From Eutypella sp. D-1 (Eukaryota > Ascomycota > Sordariomycetes > Xylariales > Diatrypaceae), in assembly GCA_023313575.1 (NCBI GenBank), contig JAJTTP010000023.1, forward strand, positions 550,732 to 614,731: 64,000 nt of DNA, given 5' to 3'. The first letter of the stretch is position 1. Every line of letters starts with the position of its first letter. Shown one piece after another: positions 1 to 11,972 of the stretch. Position numbers and translations under genes: made by a program. The notes under the pieces are model-generated. The model made no database searches. It worked only from the letters and a program-made list of their open reading frames with translations, and was not told the origin of the DNA.

Positions 1-355
1 TAAATTTATTAAAATTTATTAAAATATTATTAATTATAATAATAAATATGCCCGGTATTATTATAAATATTTATATATCCCGGTATAAATAAAAATAACC
101 CGGCCCGAATTTAATTAACCGTTTAAAATTTTATCGCTTTTTTTAAAATTAAAGTTTTAACCGTTTCCGGTATTATTTTTATTAACTTTATTTATTTTTA
201 TAATAAATTATTTTTATTAAAAAAGTTTAATATTTATTAATTTATATTTTAATTATCCGGAAATACCGGATTACGGTCCGGGTTTGTTTTTATAAAAAAA
301 ACGACATACGCGGTTATTATTATTATTAAATAATAATAAAAAAAAGTAAAAAAAA

Positions 356-1166
356 TGTAACGGCCGGTTTATTTTTAATTATTAATTTAATCGAAAGGTT
401 TATGTTAATAAAAGTGTTAAGGGTTTTAAATAATAAATAATTACGTTTAATAATAATAAAAAAATGTTTTAAGTAATTAAGTGTTATAACCGGTCGGGCT
501 ATTAGGCCGAGAGGGGCTAATACGATTAAAAAAGATCTTTAACTTTAGTTCTGGAAACAAAGATAGCTATACTGGAGTAAGCCATATACGCCATATAAAA
601 ATCGGTTAAATCGATAATGATTTTAACAATATTAAATCGTTATACTCGGATACGATCTTAACGATTTAATAATAATTATATATTTAAATATTAAAAATAA
701 AGGATATAAATAATATATAATTACGTTTATTACCTTTTTTTAAATAGGTTTTAAACTTATTAGCTTATAATATAATTTAGTTATTTAAAGCATTTCTTTT
801 TTTGCTATTATTAAACGTAATTACTTATTGTTTAAAACCTTTAACACTTTTGTTAATATAAACCCCTCGACTGGACTAATAGTTAAAAATAAACCGGCCG
901 TCATATTAAGTTATATTATAAGCTGGTAAATTTAAAAATTATTTAAGAAAAAGGTAATAAACGTAGTTATATATTATTTATATCCTTTATTCCTAATATT
1001 AAAATATATGGTTATGTTAGATTTTTAAATTTATACATTATAACGGATTTATATGTGGCTTTTTTTGTGGCTTATTAAATATGGATGACTTGTGTCTTTA
1101 TTTTTCCGGCAGTACCGTTAACGAATAGGGTTACCAGCCCCCACTTAGCCTAGTCAGGCCATAATA
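356..1166 (-). mobile_element. Solo LTR, minus strand, split by a second LTR
   Basis: An LTR relic of about 382 bp read on the minus strand, present as 356-481 and 911-1166. Its plus-strand left end, TGTAACGG, matches the left end of the LTR at 4251, and its right end, GGCCATAATA, is a RIP-altered version of GGCCATAACA. A run of five A residues lies on each side (351-355 and 1167-1171) and may be the target duplication, but it is low complexity and so weak evidence. The element is interrupted by the solo LTR at 482-905. Confidence 0.75.
482..905 (+). mobile_element. Solo LTR, plus strand, with target duplication TTAAG
   Basis: A 424-bp LTR starting TGTTATAACCGGTCGG and ending CCGTCATA (RIP-altered from a CA end). 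It is flanked by perfect 5-bp direct repeats TTAAG at 477-481 and 906-910, the size expected for Ty3/Gypsy integration. It is homologous, in the opposite orientation, to the two LTRs of the full element at 5000-11874. No internal region remains, so it is a recombination-derived solo LTR. It sits inside an older LTR. Confidence 0.88.
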
Positions 1167-1171
1167 AAAAA

Positions 1172-4100
1172 AAAGTAATAAAATGCTTTTTTTAAAAAGA
1201 AAAATTAAAATTTTAATAGTTTTAATAATACCGGTAATATAAAAAATACGGCCTCCGGTTTTTTCGGCCGCGTTTTTAATTAAATTTTTAATAATTTATA
1301 AAATTACGGTAAATTCGATTCGGTTTAATATTTTTATTATTCTTCTTTTAAATTAATTATTTCTTTTTAAAAATGATTTTCGTATATTATATTTCTATAT
1401 GCTCGGGTTTTATATTTTATAAATTTAATAATTTGCATTTTCTTTTTAATCTTTCTATTTATAATATCTTCTAATTATATATATATTTTAAAATATTTAA
1501 ATTTCTAACGTTTTAATATTTTTATAAAACTATTAACCGGTATTTAATTTATTAATAAATAAATAACATCGATAAACCTTTTTTATTATTTTTATTTTAA
1601 TTATATATTTTAAATATTTATATAACGTAATTTCGTAATTATTTCCTTTTATTATTAATTTAATTATTTATTAATTATTATAATATATCTTTTAAAATAT
1701 TTTTAAATTATATTATATATTATAAAAAAGGTATTTAATGATTATGGTTTTTAACGGTATTTTGTAATATTAAAATTATTACCGTTAATTATTTAATTAC
1801 TTTTTATATAATCGGCCTGTTAAAAAAATAATACAATATATTTTTAACTTAATTTCCGAGTTTCCGTATTATCGGTAAAAAACGCGTTATTTATAATTAA
1901 TAAAATTTAAGGTTTTTTATGTAATTGTTTATATATTATTTTAAAATAGTTTATAATATATAAATATTTTAATAATAAATTAATTAAAAACTTAAAAACT
2001 TAAAAAACCGTATATGTTATATTTAACCTTATTATAATAACCGTATATAAAATAAACTTTATACGTTTTTAATATTTTTTAATTTAAGCTTTTACAATTT
2101 ACTTAATATATTTAAATAATTTATTTAATTTTATAAAAATAACCGGTATTTAAATTTAATTTATTATATATTAATTATAAGCTAAATATATTTTTTTATT
2201 TTTTTATTATAAATTTTATAAACTTTTAAAAACCAGCTTATTTTATTTTAAGTTTTTAATTTATTAATAAATTCGGTTTTTTTTAATATATTATTTAAAA
2301 AAATAATAATAATTTCCCGGTTGTTATTATAAATCATTATAAAATATTAATAAAGTTTTGTATTATAATTTAAATAAATGATTAAATTTATGTATAACGT
2401 TTTTTAATTTTATAACGATATTTCTTTTTTAAATTCTTTTTAAAATTTATAAATAACGGGTATATCGTTTATCCGGTAAATATTAAAAAATACGTTTATA
2501 ATATTAAATTATTAAATTTTTAAATCGTATTAAGCCGTTATAATTATCACCGTTTAAAAGGTTTTAATTATAAACGTTATTATATAAATATTTTCGATCG
2601 TTTTATTATTTTATAAATCGTTACGTATATAAAGTCGTAATTTATAAACGTTAAAATATTTTTATAATTAAATTTATATTAAAATATTTATTTAAAAAAA
2701 ACGGGATAAATTTAATTTTAACGCGTTTAATTCTTTTAAAACGTTTTTTATAATTATTATTTTAATTGTTTTATAAAAGTTTTTTATAAAATAATTACTT
2801 TCGTTATCTTTTATTAAATTTCTTTAAAACTTAAATATTTTTAAAAATTTATTTTTATATATTTTAAATTTATTAAAAATAATATTAAAACATTTTATTA
2901 ATTTTTAATAAATTATTACGTAAATTACAACTTTAATAATTTTAAGCTTTTTCGGTTATTTAATATAAAATTATAAACTTTAAAAAAAAAAACGTTTTTA
3001 TTATTAATTTATTTTAATTTATTTTTAAAATTACGCGTTTTAAATTAATAGTTATAAAAATATAAATATTATATTTATTAATATTTAAAGTATTATTTTT
3101 AAACCGTTTATTTTTATAAGTCGGTTATTTATTTTTATAATTTTTATTAACTTATTATTTATTATATATAACGTTTTAATTATTTACCGGCGTTTCCCGT
3201 ATAAAAATCTTTTTACTTTAATATTAAATTAAAAAATTTAATTTTAAAAAGTCGGTTCGGATATATATCGTGTTATAAATTTTTATATCGTTTATATTAA
3301 TATTTAACCCGTCATTTTAATAAATTAATAAAAGATGATTAATAATTTACTTTTTTTACGTATTTTTTAAAAAACTATTACTTTTAATAACGTTAATTTT
3401 AATTTAATTAAAATTTTAAAAATTTAATATTATATTTATAAATTTATTACTTACGGAAATATTTTTTTTTATTTTTTTCCGGCGTAAAAGTTTATTTTAA
3501 AATTAAAAGCTTTTTTTTTAATAAGGTTTACCTTTAAATTTTAATCCTTTAATTAATTATTTAAAAAATAGTTTTTTTAAAAGTAATATATTTTTTAAAT
3601 TATTTTATATATTAAATGAATCGGTAAATTATAAAGTTTTTAAAAAAGATTATTTTTTTATAAATTAATTTAATAAGTTTTAAAAAAATAAATATTATAA
3701 TTGTTATTTTTTAAGTTTATAAAAACGCTTTTTATCGAATTATATATTACGCGTAATAATAACTTTATTTAAGTTTAAAATCTATATCTTATATTAATTC
3801 GAAATAATATAATTAATAAAATATCCGATATAAGCTTTAAATTTAATTTTAAAACTTTATTTGTTTTATTAATTTTACGGTTATTATTAAATAAATAAGC
3901 TTTATATTTAAAAGTTTTTAAATTTAATATATTTAATAAACTTAAAAATATATTAATAAAGATATTATTTAAATTAATTATTAAATATTTTATTTAACAA
4001 TTTAAAATTATATATTTAATTTAAGCTTATATTATAAAATTATATTATTTTGTATTAAATTATTTTACGCTATAATTTAAATAAAAAGTTTATACTTTTT

Positions 4101-4245
4101 ATTATTATAATAAATTTTATAATTATAACTTATTTAATTTATTCGGTTATTTTACTAAGTTCGTAAATATATAAAAATAATATTTTAATATTAATGTTTT
4201 GTTTTTAAATTTATATATAAAAATTTATATTTTCTTAATAACCGA
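1172..4245. other. Unresolved AT-rich degenerate sequence
   Basis: About 3 kb of heavily RIP-mutated DNA between the two LTR nests. I found no LTR copy, readable domain, tRNA or gene in it. It may be the left part of an older, dead element continuing at 11,973, because the nest at 4251-11967 was inserted between the two and duplicated TTATA. The identity of that older sequence is not readable by eye. Confidence 0.5.
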
Positions 4246-4999
4246 TTATATGTAACGGCTGGTTTATTCTTAATTATTAGTCCAATCGAAGGGTTTATAT
4301 TAACAGAAATGCTAAAAGGTTTTAAGTAATAAGTAATCATATTTAATAATAATAAAAGAAAATGCTTTAAGTAACTAAGTTATATTATAAACTGGTAAAT
4401 TTAAAAAGTTTTTTAAAAAAAAGGTAATAAACGTAGTTATATATTATTTATATCCTTTATTCCTAATATTAAAATGTATGGTTGTTATTAGATCGTTAGG
4501 ATAACTGGGCGATCCAGGCTATCCTGGATTATTGGGATAACTAAGCTATCTTAGCTATCCTCTTTGGTCACGTGATTTCTCTTATGGCTGGTTAAGTGTG
4601 GCTGACTCTTTCCGAGGTCTCCACCTGGCCTTTTATGACCTAACCAGGCCATATGTTATGACCTGGCTAGGTCATTGGGCCCAAATAGGATTGGCATAAA
4701 CAATCCCTGACCATGGCATTAAAAGGGACATACACGATAAGATAAGCCATACTTAGGTTACGTAATAAAAAGGATAGCCTGGATAGCCCAGCTATCCCAA
4801 TAATCTTAAATAACCAGGATAGCTTAGCTATCCTAACGATTTAACATTTAACATCATATTCCAGTATTAGGAATAAAGGATATAAATAATATATAGTTAT
4901 ATTTATTACTTTTTTTTTAAATAATCTTTAAATTTACCAGCTTATAATATAACTTAATTACTTAAAACACCTTTTTTTTTTTTTATTAAACGTGATTAT

Positions 5000-5428
5000 T
5001 ATAACGGCTAGTTTATTCCTAACTATTAATCCAATCGAAGGATTTATATTAACAGGAGTGCTAAGGGTTTTAAGCAATAAATAATCACGTTTAATAATAA
5101 TAAAAAAAATGCTTTAAATAACTAAATTATATTATAAGCTAATAAACTTAAAAACTATTTAAAAAAAAAGTAATAAACGTAACTATATATTATTTATATC
5201 TTTTATTCTTAACACTGGAATATATAACTGCTATTAAATCGTTAAAATCGCATCCGAATATAACGATCTAACGTCGTTAAAATTATTACCGATCTAACCG
5301 ATCTTTTTTAATTATATAACGTATATAGCTTATTTTAATATAATTATCTTTTTTTTTAAAACTTAAATCAAAAATCTTTTCTTATTATATTAACCTTATT
5401 AAACCTAATAATCCGACCGGTTATAACA
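5000..5428 (-). repeat. 3' LTR of the chromovirus
   Basis: 429-bp LTR, downstream in the element's minus-strand sense. Aligned by eye with the other LTR it differs almost only by C-to-T and G-to-A changes. For example GTGTTAGCCCC in the partner reads ATATTAACCTT here. This end of the element is more heavily RIP-altered than the 5' LTR. Confidence 0.93.
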
Positions 5429-5446
5429 CGATCTTTTCCTTTCCAA
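5429..5446 (-). other. Polypurine tract of the chromovirus
   Basis: Read on the minus strand, the bases just before the 3' LTR include GGAAAGGAAAAGA, a purine run in the exact place where plus-strand DNA priming occurs in LTR retrotransposons. Position and composition support the call; function is lost with the element. Confidence 0.75.
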
Positions 5447-8400
5447 AATTTTATCCTTAAAACTTATTCCGTTTCTTTTACGTTTTTTAATAAGTTTTTT
5501 TTTTTTTTTTTTTTCTTTATTTCCTTTTTTCATTATATTTAATCGTATATTTAAACGTATTAAACCTTTTATAAAAATAACGTAACGCGATTTTTTTTTA
5601 ATTATTATATTATTTATTAATCTTTCCGATATAACTTTTTATTTTTATTACGAACGTTACCATCTTAAATATAAAGTTTCGGAATCGGACTTTTCTCGTT
5701 ATTTTTTTTACATTTAAAAAAACCAGCCTCGGTGTAACGTTTTTAACCTTATTATTAAACAACTTCTTAAAATATCTTCTTAATATCGTAAACTAAAAGC
5801 GGAACTTAAAAAGGTTATAAAAGTTAAAAAACGTGCAAAAATGCGTATTCGACGTATTTAAAAACAGAAAAAAATATAATATAAAAAAATAATAAAGGCG
5901 GTATTTTATAATATTAACAATTTAAAAAAGTTAAAAAAATTAAAAAAAAAAAAACGTCGGGCGGAAAATACACGTTTTATAAGGTTTATTAAAATATCGG
6001 TAAATTTTAAAGTTATTCCGGATTTTAATTAATTTAAAATAAATATATCGGGTAATCTTAATTAAAATATTATTTTTATTAACGTTTTTATCAGCGTTAA
6101 TAAAAATTTTTTAAAAAGCGTTAAACGTTTATTAAATAATTAACAGGTTCTTATATATTTTCGAAATTATTATATCTTTTCCATTTAACCTTATATTTTA
6201 TTCGTCTATCCTTTATTCGTACGTTTAGGATTTTCTTTACTTCGTATTCGTTTATTTTTATTTTGACGTTATTTTATTTTACTTTTATAACGTTTATATT
6301 CGTTACGTCCTTAAATAAAAAAATGTAAAAAATTAAATAGATTTTAACTTTTAATAATAAATCCAGTTCGTAATTATTTTTTAATATTTTTTTAATAATT
6401 AAATACGGTCCGATATATTTATAATCGAGTTTTTTATTAAGTTGTTTTATCGTAATGTTTTTTATAACTAAATAAATTATATCTCCCTCCGAAAAAGTTA
6501 ATCCTTTTAACCTTTTTTAGTTATAATATTTATTTATTCGTTAACGTATAAGTTTAAGTTTTACCTTTATTTTTTTATATAATTATTTAAGTTATTCCGA
6601 TATTAATATGGCTTTAATATTATTTAATCCTTTTTTATAAATATCTCGGTAAATATCCGGGGTAAATCCGAAATTAACGTTAATAAATATTATCCGTATA
6701 CTTTTATAATAAATTATATTATAAGCTAATTATGTAATAAGTAACCACTTTATTTAATTATTTTATTTATAATTAATATATTATCGAAAATAGGTTTTTA
6801 ATATTTAATTAATTCGTTTTATTTATCCGTTTACCTAAAGTTTAAAAGCTGTTATAAGCTTAAAGTTTAATCTTAATCTTATTATAAAACTTTATTAAAA
6901 TTTCGATACGAATATCGTTCTTTTATCGAAAATAATTTCGAATATAAAGCCGTATATTATTATAATATGTCGTAAAAAGATATATGCCATTTATTTTACG
7001 TCGGTATTTTCGTTATATAAAATAAAATAAAAAAACTTTATAAATCGGTTAATAATTATAAATATATTATTATAACTATTACGTATTATTAAATCTTTTA
7101 ATATCGGTAATTTAATAATAAAATTAAATATAATAAATTCTTATAGTTATTTATTAATTAATAATGGTTATAATTCTTTATAAAGTTTATATCGTTTTAT
7201 TTTAATTTTTCCATATATATCACATCGTTATCGTATTCGTTATATTATTAATTTTATTTTATCGAATACATAAATCCGTTATAATCGTTTAAAAAGTTTA
7301 TAATCTCCCGGGTATCCGTATAAAAAATATTCGTAAATCTCCTATATTAACTATTTTTACAGTTCTTATAATATTTATAACTTTTTTATTTATTTTTTTA
7401 TTAATAATTTATTATTATATTATTCGATTTACTTATATAAATTATTTTAAATAATCCTAATAATAATTATTTATTATTATTTTAAATATTTTTTTAACGT
7501 TTATCGGAATACTGCGTATTTAATTAATATATACTTTTCTTTTATAATAAGCTACCTATTAATAACATCTGCTTATCCGTTCTTTAATCCTTTTCTATAG
7601 ATAATAATATAATCGAATTCCGTAAGATATTCGGCGTATCGTAATTATTTTCCGTTAAAGGTTTAAGTAATAAAAAAATGTGCAATATTTTTATAATCGG
7701 TATAAACTTTAATTTAATATATATTTTTTATAAAATAATATTTAAATTCTTTAAATGCGTTAACGATAATAAGAAATTTTTTATCGTAAATCGGATAATT
7801 AAATTCGGTTTTAATAAATTTATAAAAATAAAATGTAATAAAATATAATTTTCCTTTTTTATCTCGTTATCTAATTTATGCTCCGAAAACGTAATCTAAA
7901 ACGTTAATCTTTAACTTAATAAATCTTTTAAAATCGTATATAATAAATATTAATTCGTTAATAATAACGTTTTTCAACTTTTTAAAAAATTCGTTTACTT
8001 TATTAATTTATATAAACCGTTTATCTTTTTTTATTAATTCCGTAAAAAATATTATAATATATCCAAATCGTTATATAAACTTCTGATAATAATTTACCAA
8101 ACCGAAAAAAGCCTGTATTTTTTTTATATTAATAAATACTTTTTAATCTTTAATAGTCGTAATTTTTTTAAAATCTATTTTAATATATTCGGAAATAATA
8201 ATATATCCGAAAAATTCCACTTTTTATATATAAAATACACTTTTTTCAGGTTTTATTAATAAATTAATATTTTATAATATTTATAATACTTTATATACAT
8301 ATTTTTTATACTATTCTTTTAATTCCGAATAAATAAAAATATCGTTAAAATAATAAATAACGAAAATATTAAAATATTTTCGTAAAACGTGGTTAATCAT

Positions 8401-11400
8401 GCGTTAAAACGATATTAATACGTTAATTAATCCGAAAAATATAATTAAATATTCGAATAAGCCGTATTTCGTTTTAAAAGTTATTTTCCATTTATTTCCG
8501 GGTTTAATTTTAATATAATAATACCTATCCTTAAGATTTAAAGTAATAAATTATTTAGCTCCGTATAAACGGTTTTTTATTTTAATAATAAATAATAACG
8601 GTATTCGGTCTTTAACGGTAATTTTATTTAATTATCGATAATTAATTATTAATTGTAATTTACCGTTTTTTTTAAGCATAAACATAATAAAGTATCCTGT
8701 TAATAATTTTAATCGTTAAATATATCCTTTTATTAACTTATTTTCGAAATATTTTCGTAATTCCTTAAATTCGATTTCGTTAAAGTTATAAATTTTATAA
8801 AATCGTAATGTTTTTCTTTCCATAAAAATAATCTCGTAATCTTATTTATTACGGTTTAATAATCCTTTTTTAAATTTTTCGTAAAATATTTTATCGTATT
8901 TATGGTATTATAATAATACGTTACGTATTTATAAAGGTATAGTTATTTCTTTTTTTAAAATGTTATTAAAAAGGCGGAATCGTTATTAAATAAATACGAT
9001 AATTTATTTAATCCTTTTTTTATATCCTTTTTTTTTAATTCGTCGTATTCTTTTTAATAAGGTTTTTATCGTATTTTTATACCCGTACTCGATATTCGTT
9101 AAATATTAAAATCTTTTTTTTAAATTATTATCGGTTTTTAAAAAATAAGGAAATATTATTTAACTAATTCTTTAATTAATCGATAAATTATATTAATACA
9201 GCTATAATTGTTTAAAAATTATATCGTATCCTTTTAAAGGCATAATATCGAAAATAACGTTTTATTTTTATCCTTCGATATATACGTTAAATTAATCGGT
9301 TTCCTGTAATATTTTTTTTTCGTTATATTTAAAAATATAACTTTCGGTTCCCGTTATATTATAAAGGTATTATTTTTCCTTTTATAATAATTATAATTTA
9401 TTATATAATTTTAAAGTTATATAATTACTGTCGGCTCCGTTATTTACTATAACGGTATATTAATTATTTTTAACCTTTATTCGTATTATAATATATCCGT
9501 ATCGTTTTTAAACTTTTAAAATGGCTTATAAATATCGTATTACGTTTTTAAACCTTATAATACCGCTTTATAACTTTAATATAAACAGCTTTATCCTTTT
9601 AAATCTTTACCGTAAACTTATACGGCGTTACGCGGGTTATCGTAAAATTCTTTTTTATTAAATTCTTTTTATATATACGGTTATTTTTTTATTATTAAAT
9701 TTTCGTAAAAATATTTAAAGCTAATTTTATTAAAAGTTATCCTTTTTAATAAATCCTTATAAACGTATAAATCGGCGTTTAATAACTTATTTTTCCAGCA
9801 TCGGATTTTATATTTTTATTATTCGATTTTATTCCGGATTTTTATAGCTTTTAATGTCTGATATATATATTTATTATAATAGCATACCTAATATCCTCCG
9901 GGGTAAAACATTTTTTTTAACCATTTTTATTTATACGGTACGCGGTTATAATAACGCCAAATTTCTTTATACCATCGTCGATCGGTTTCGTTTCCTTTTT
10001 ATTATAAAAAATCGAACCCTTTTTTAACCATTCGTTTAATTCGGTTAATAATGCCGATTTTTCGTTTTTCGTGTTAATAATATTTTATTTTCCGATAATT
10101 AATAAAATATTTTAAAAAATACGGTATTTAAATTTAAATTTCTTAATTAATAAACTTGTTCTAGTTACGAAATTATTATAAATAAATTTTAAATCGTTAC
10201 TTTTTAAAACGTCGCTAAAATTATTTAACGTAAATGCCGTATATCTTTTTTAATTTATAATTTTATTATTTTTTAAATTAATTAATTAATTATTTTGTTT
10301 TTTTTTTTTTACGTAATAAGCTTCCGTAAAAGCTTTTTCTTTATCGTTATTAAAGTATTCGTTTTATTATTATTAACGTTATCGTTTTACGGCGGCTTAA
10401 ATTAATCGTTTAATTTTTTATAATTTTTATTAATAAATATTACTGTCCGAATATACGTAACGGATTATTCCGAACGTTTTTCCACCGGTAAAAGGTTATT
10501 TTTTCTCGGGCATAAGTTTCTAATTTCTATTTTGCTTAAATTTTTTATATTTTTTTTTAAAATATCCCATTTTACCATAATTATAGCATTTAATTTATCG
10601 CTTATTTTTTCGTATCATATTAAGTAATATAAATCTTAATACTGTCCCGTAAAATATATCGGTAAGCTTTTAATTTTAATTTTTATTATTTTAATATCTT
10701 TTAAATCTTTTAAGTATATAATATCCTTTCTTTTTTTAATATCGTTTAAATTATCTATTATCGATTTTAATTATTAAGGTAATAAATTTATTAAAAGTAT
10801 TTAATTTATTTTATGTAATAATTTCATTTTTAATTAAATTTTTAAATCCTTAATAAAACGTATCGATAAAAAACTTATTATCGATTTAATTTATTTTAAT
10901 AATAAGTTATTTAAATTATGCGGCGTACGTATAAATTACCCTTTTTTATTTAAAGGTTAAAAGTTATTACGTAACGGCTTAGGCTTTATCCGGATTTCCG
11001 TAATTAACTTTTACTTTTTTTTCGAAATTCTTATATTTTTTAAAAAAGCGTTTAATTTCCGTAAATCTTTTTTTCTTTTTTACTTTTATAAAGGCATTTA
11101 AGATAAGTTTAAACCATTAAGTTATCCCCCCGGTAAAACATAATATAATATTAAAAATTTTATCAGTTTCCGTGGTATGTATATAACGTTATTAATATAA
11201 ATAAGTTACGGTTGTAATAAAAAAAGGTTATATAAAGGTAATGTTATTATAAGGTCCAAATTTTTTAAGCTTAAATTTAACGGGTATAACCTTTTAATTC
11301 GTAAATGTAATTACTGTTCGTTCGATTTATTCGATTTGTTTAAGTAATTATTAAATAACTTATTAAAAATCTTAACTTAAAAAAAATATAATATCGGATA

Positions 11401-11442
11401 TTATTTAAAGTTAATAATATTATTAAATAAAAGCTTATAACG
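5447..11442 (-). pseudogene. Degenerate gag-pol of the chromovirus (CCHC, PR, RT, IN, chromodomain)
   Basis: Motifs legible in minus-strand translation, from 5' to 3': a CCHC zinc knuckle at about 10547-10588, where the second Cys, the His and the last Cys each read Tyr (TGT to TAT, CAT to TAT). Then an aspartic protease site at about 9425-9460 reading NNGADSNYI, where DSGADSNYI is expected. Then the reverse-transcriptase catalytic box at about 8322-8363 reading YFNDIFIYSE, where the family has YxDDILIYS. Then the integrase core around its second Asp at about 6897-6939 (EIIFDKRTIFVSKF), the GPY/F module at about 6390-6435 (KLDYKYIGPY), and a chromodomain at about 6127-6250 (YEVKKIL, then YKVKWKRY, then EPVNYL). 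The catalytic D-to-N change and internal stops mean no activity. Confidence 0.92.
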
Positions 11443-11874
11443 TATAACGGCTGGTTTATTCTTAATTATTAATCTAATTAAAGGATTTATATTAATAAAA
11501 GTGCTAAAGGTTTTAAGTAATAAGTAATCACGTTTAATAATAACAAAAAAAAAGGTGTTTTAAATAATTAAGTTATATTATAAATTAATAAGCTTAAAAA
11601 TTATTTAAAAAAAAGGTAATAAATGTAATTATATACTATTTATATCTTTTATTCTTAACACTGGAATATATGGCTACTGTTAAATCGTTAAAATCGTATC
11701 CGAATATAACGATCTAACGTCGTTAAAATCATTACCGATTTAACCGATCTTTCTTAATCGTATAACGCATATGGCTTACTTTAATATGGCTATCTCTTTC
11801 TCTAAAACTTAAATCAGGGATCTTTTCTTATTGTGTTAGCCCCATTAGGCCCAATGGTCCGACCGGTCATAACA
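11443..11874 (-). repeat. 5' LTR of the chromovirus
   Basis: 432-bp LTR, upstream in the element's sense. On the minus strand it begins TGTTATGACCGGTCGG and its last bases are CCAGCCGTTATA. Its outer 120 bp (about 11750-11874) keep many CA and TG dinucleotides that are gone from the partner LTR, so RIP was uneven along one element. Confidence 0.93.
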
Positions 11875-11972
11875 ATTATTTATTACTTAAAACCTTAGCA
11901 TTTTTATTAACATAAACCCCTCGATTGGATTAATAGTTAGGAATAGACCAGCCGTTATACCATAACATTATA

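Larger units (their letters stand above)
5000..11874 (-). mobile_element. Full-length Ty3/Gypsy chromovirus LTR retrotransposon, RIP-inactivated
   Basis: A 6.9-kb element on the minus strand with two directly repeated LTRs (5000-5428 and 11443-11874) and a perfect 5-bp target duplication ATTAT at 4995-4999 and 11875-11879. Decayed domains on the minus strand run CCHC knuckle, protease, reverse transcriptase, integrase, GPY/F and chromodomain. Integrase after reverse transcriptase defines Ty3/Gypsy, and the C-terminal chromodomain places it among chromoviruses, many of which target heterochromatin. Stops in all domains and the loss of CA/TG show that RIP destroyed it. It is the youngest insertion in the nest. 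Confidence 0.95.
4654..11959 (+). mobile_element. Middle solo LTR of the nest (split; target duplication CCATA)
   Basis: A plus-strand solo LTR of about 426 bp present as 4654-4999 and 11880-11959. It begins TGTTATGACCTGG and ends CCAGCCGTTATA (RIP-altered CA end). Target duplications CCATA lie at 4649-4653 and 11960-11964. It was inserted three bases from the end of the minus-strand LTR, so the two LTRs lie head to head and make a long near-palindrome with a GC-richer centre. The full chromovirus later inserted inside it. Confidence 0.88.
4251..11967 (-). mobile_element. Outermost solo LTR of a triple nest (split; target duplication TTATA)
   Basis: A solo LTR of about 406 bp read on the minus strand. 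Its body is 4251-4653 and its last three bases (ACA) are at 11965-11967, displaced 7.3 kb by later insertions. Perfect target duplications TTATA lie at 4246-4250 and 11968-11972. The left end is TGTAACGGCTGG; the restored right end is CCAGGCCATAACA. The part near 4500-4650 still has many CA and TG dinucleotides, so it is much less RIP-altered than the rest of the block. Confidence 0.88.

Noticed and set aside
4251..11967. A large TIR DNA transposon or palindromic MITE
   Set aside because: The inverted repeats are explained better by two oppositely oriented solo LTRs, each with its own target duplication.
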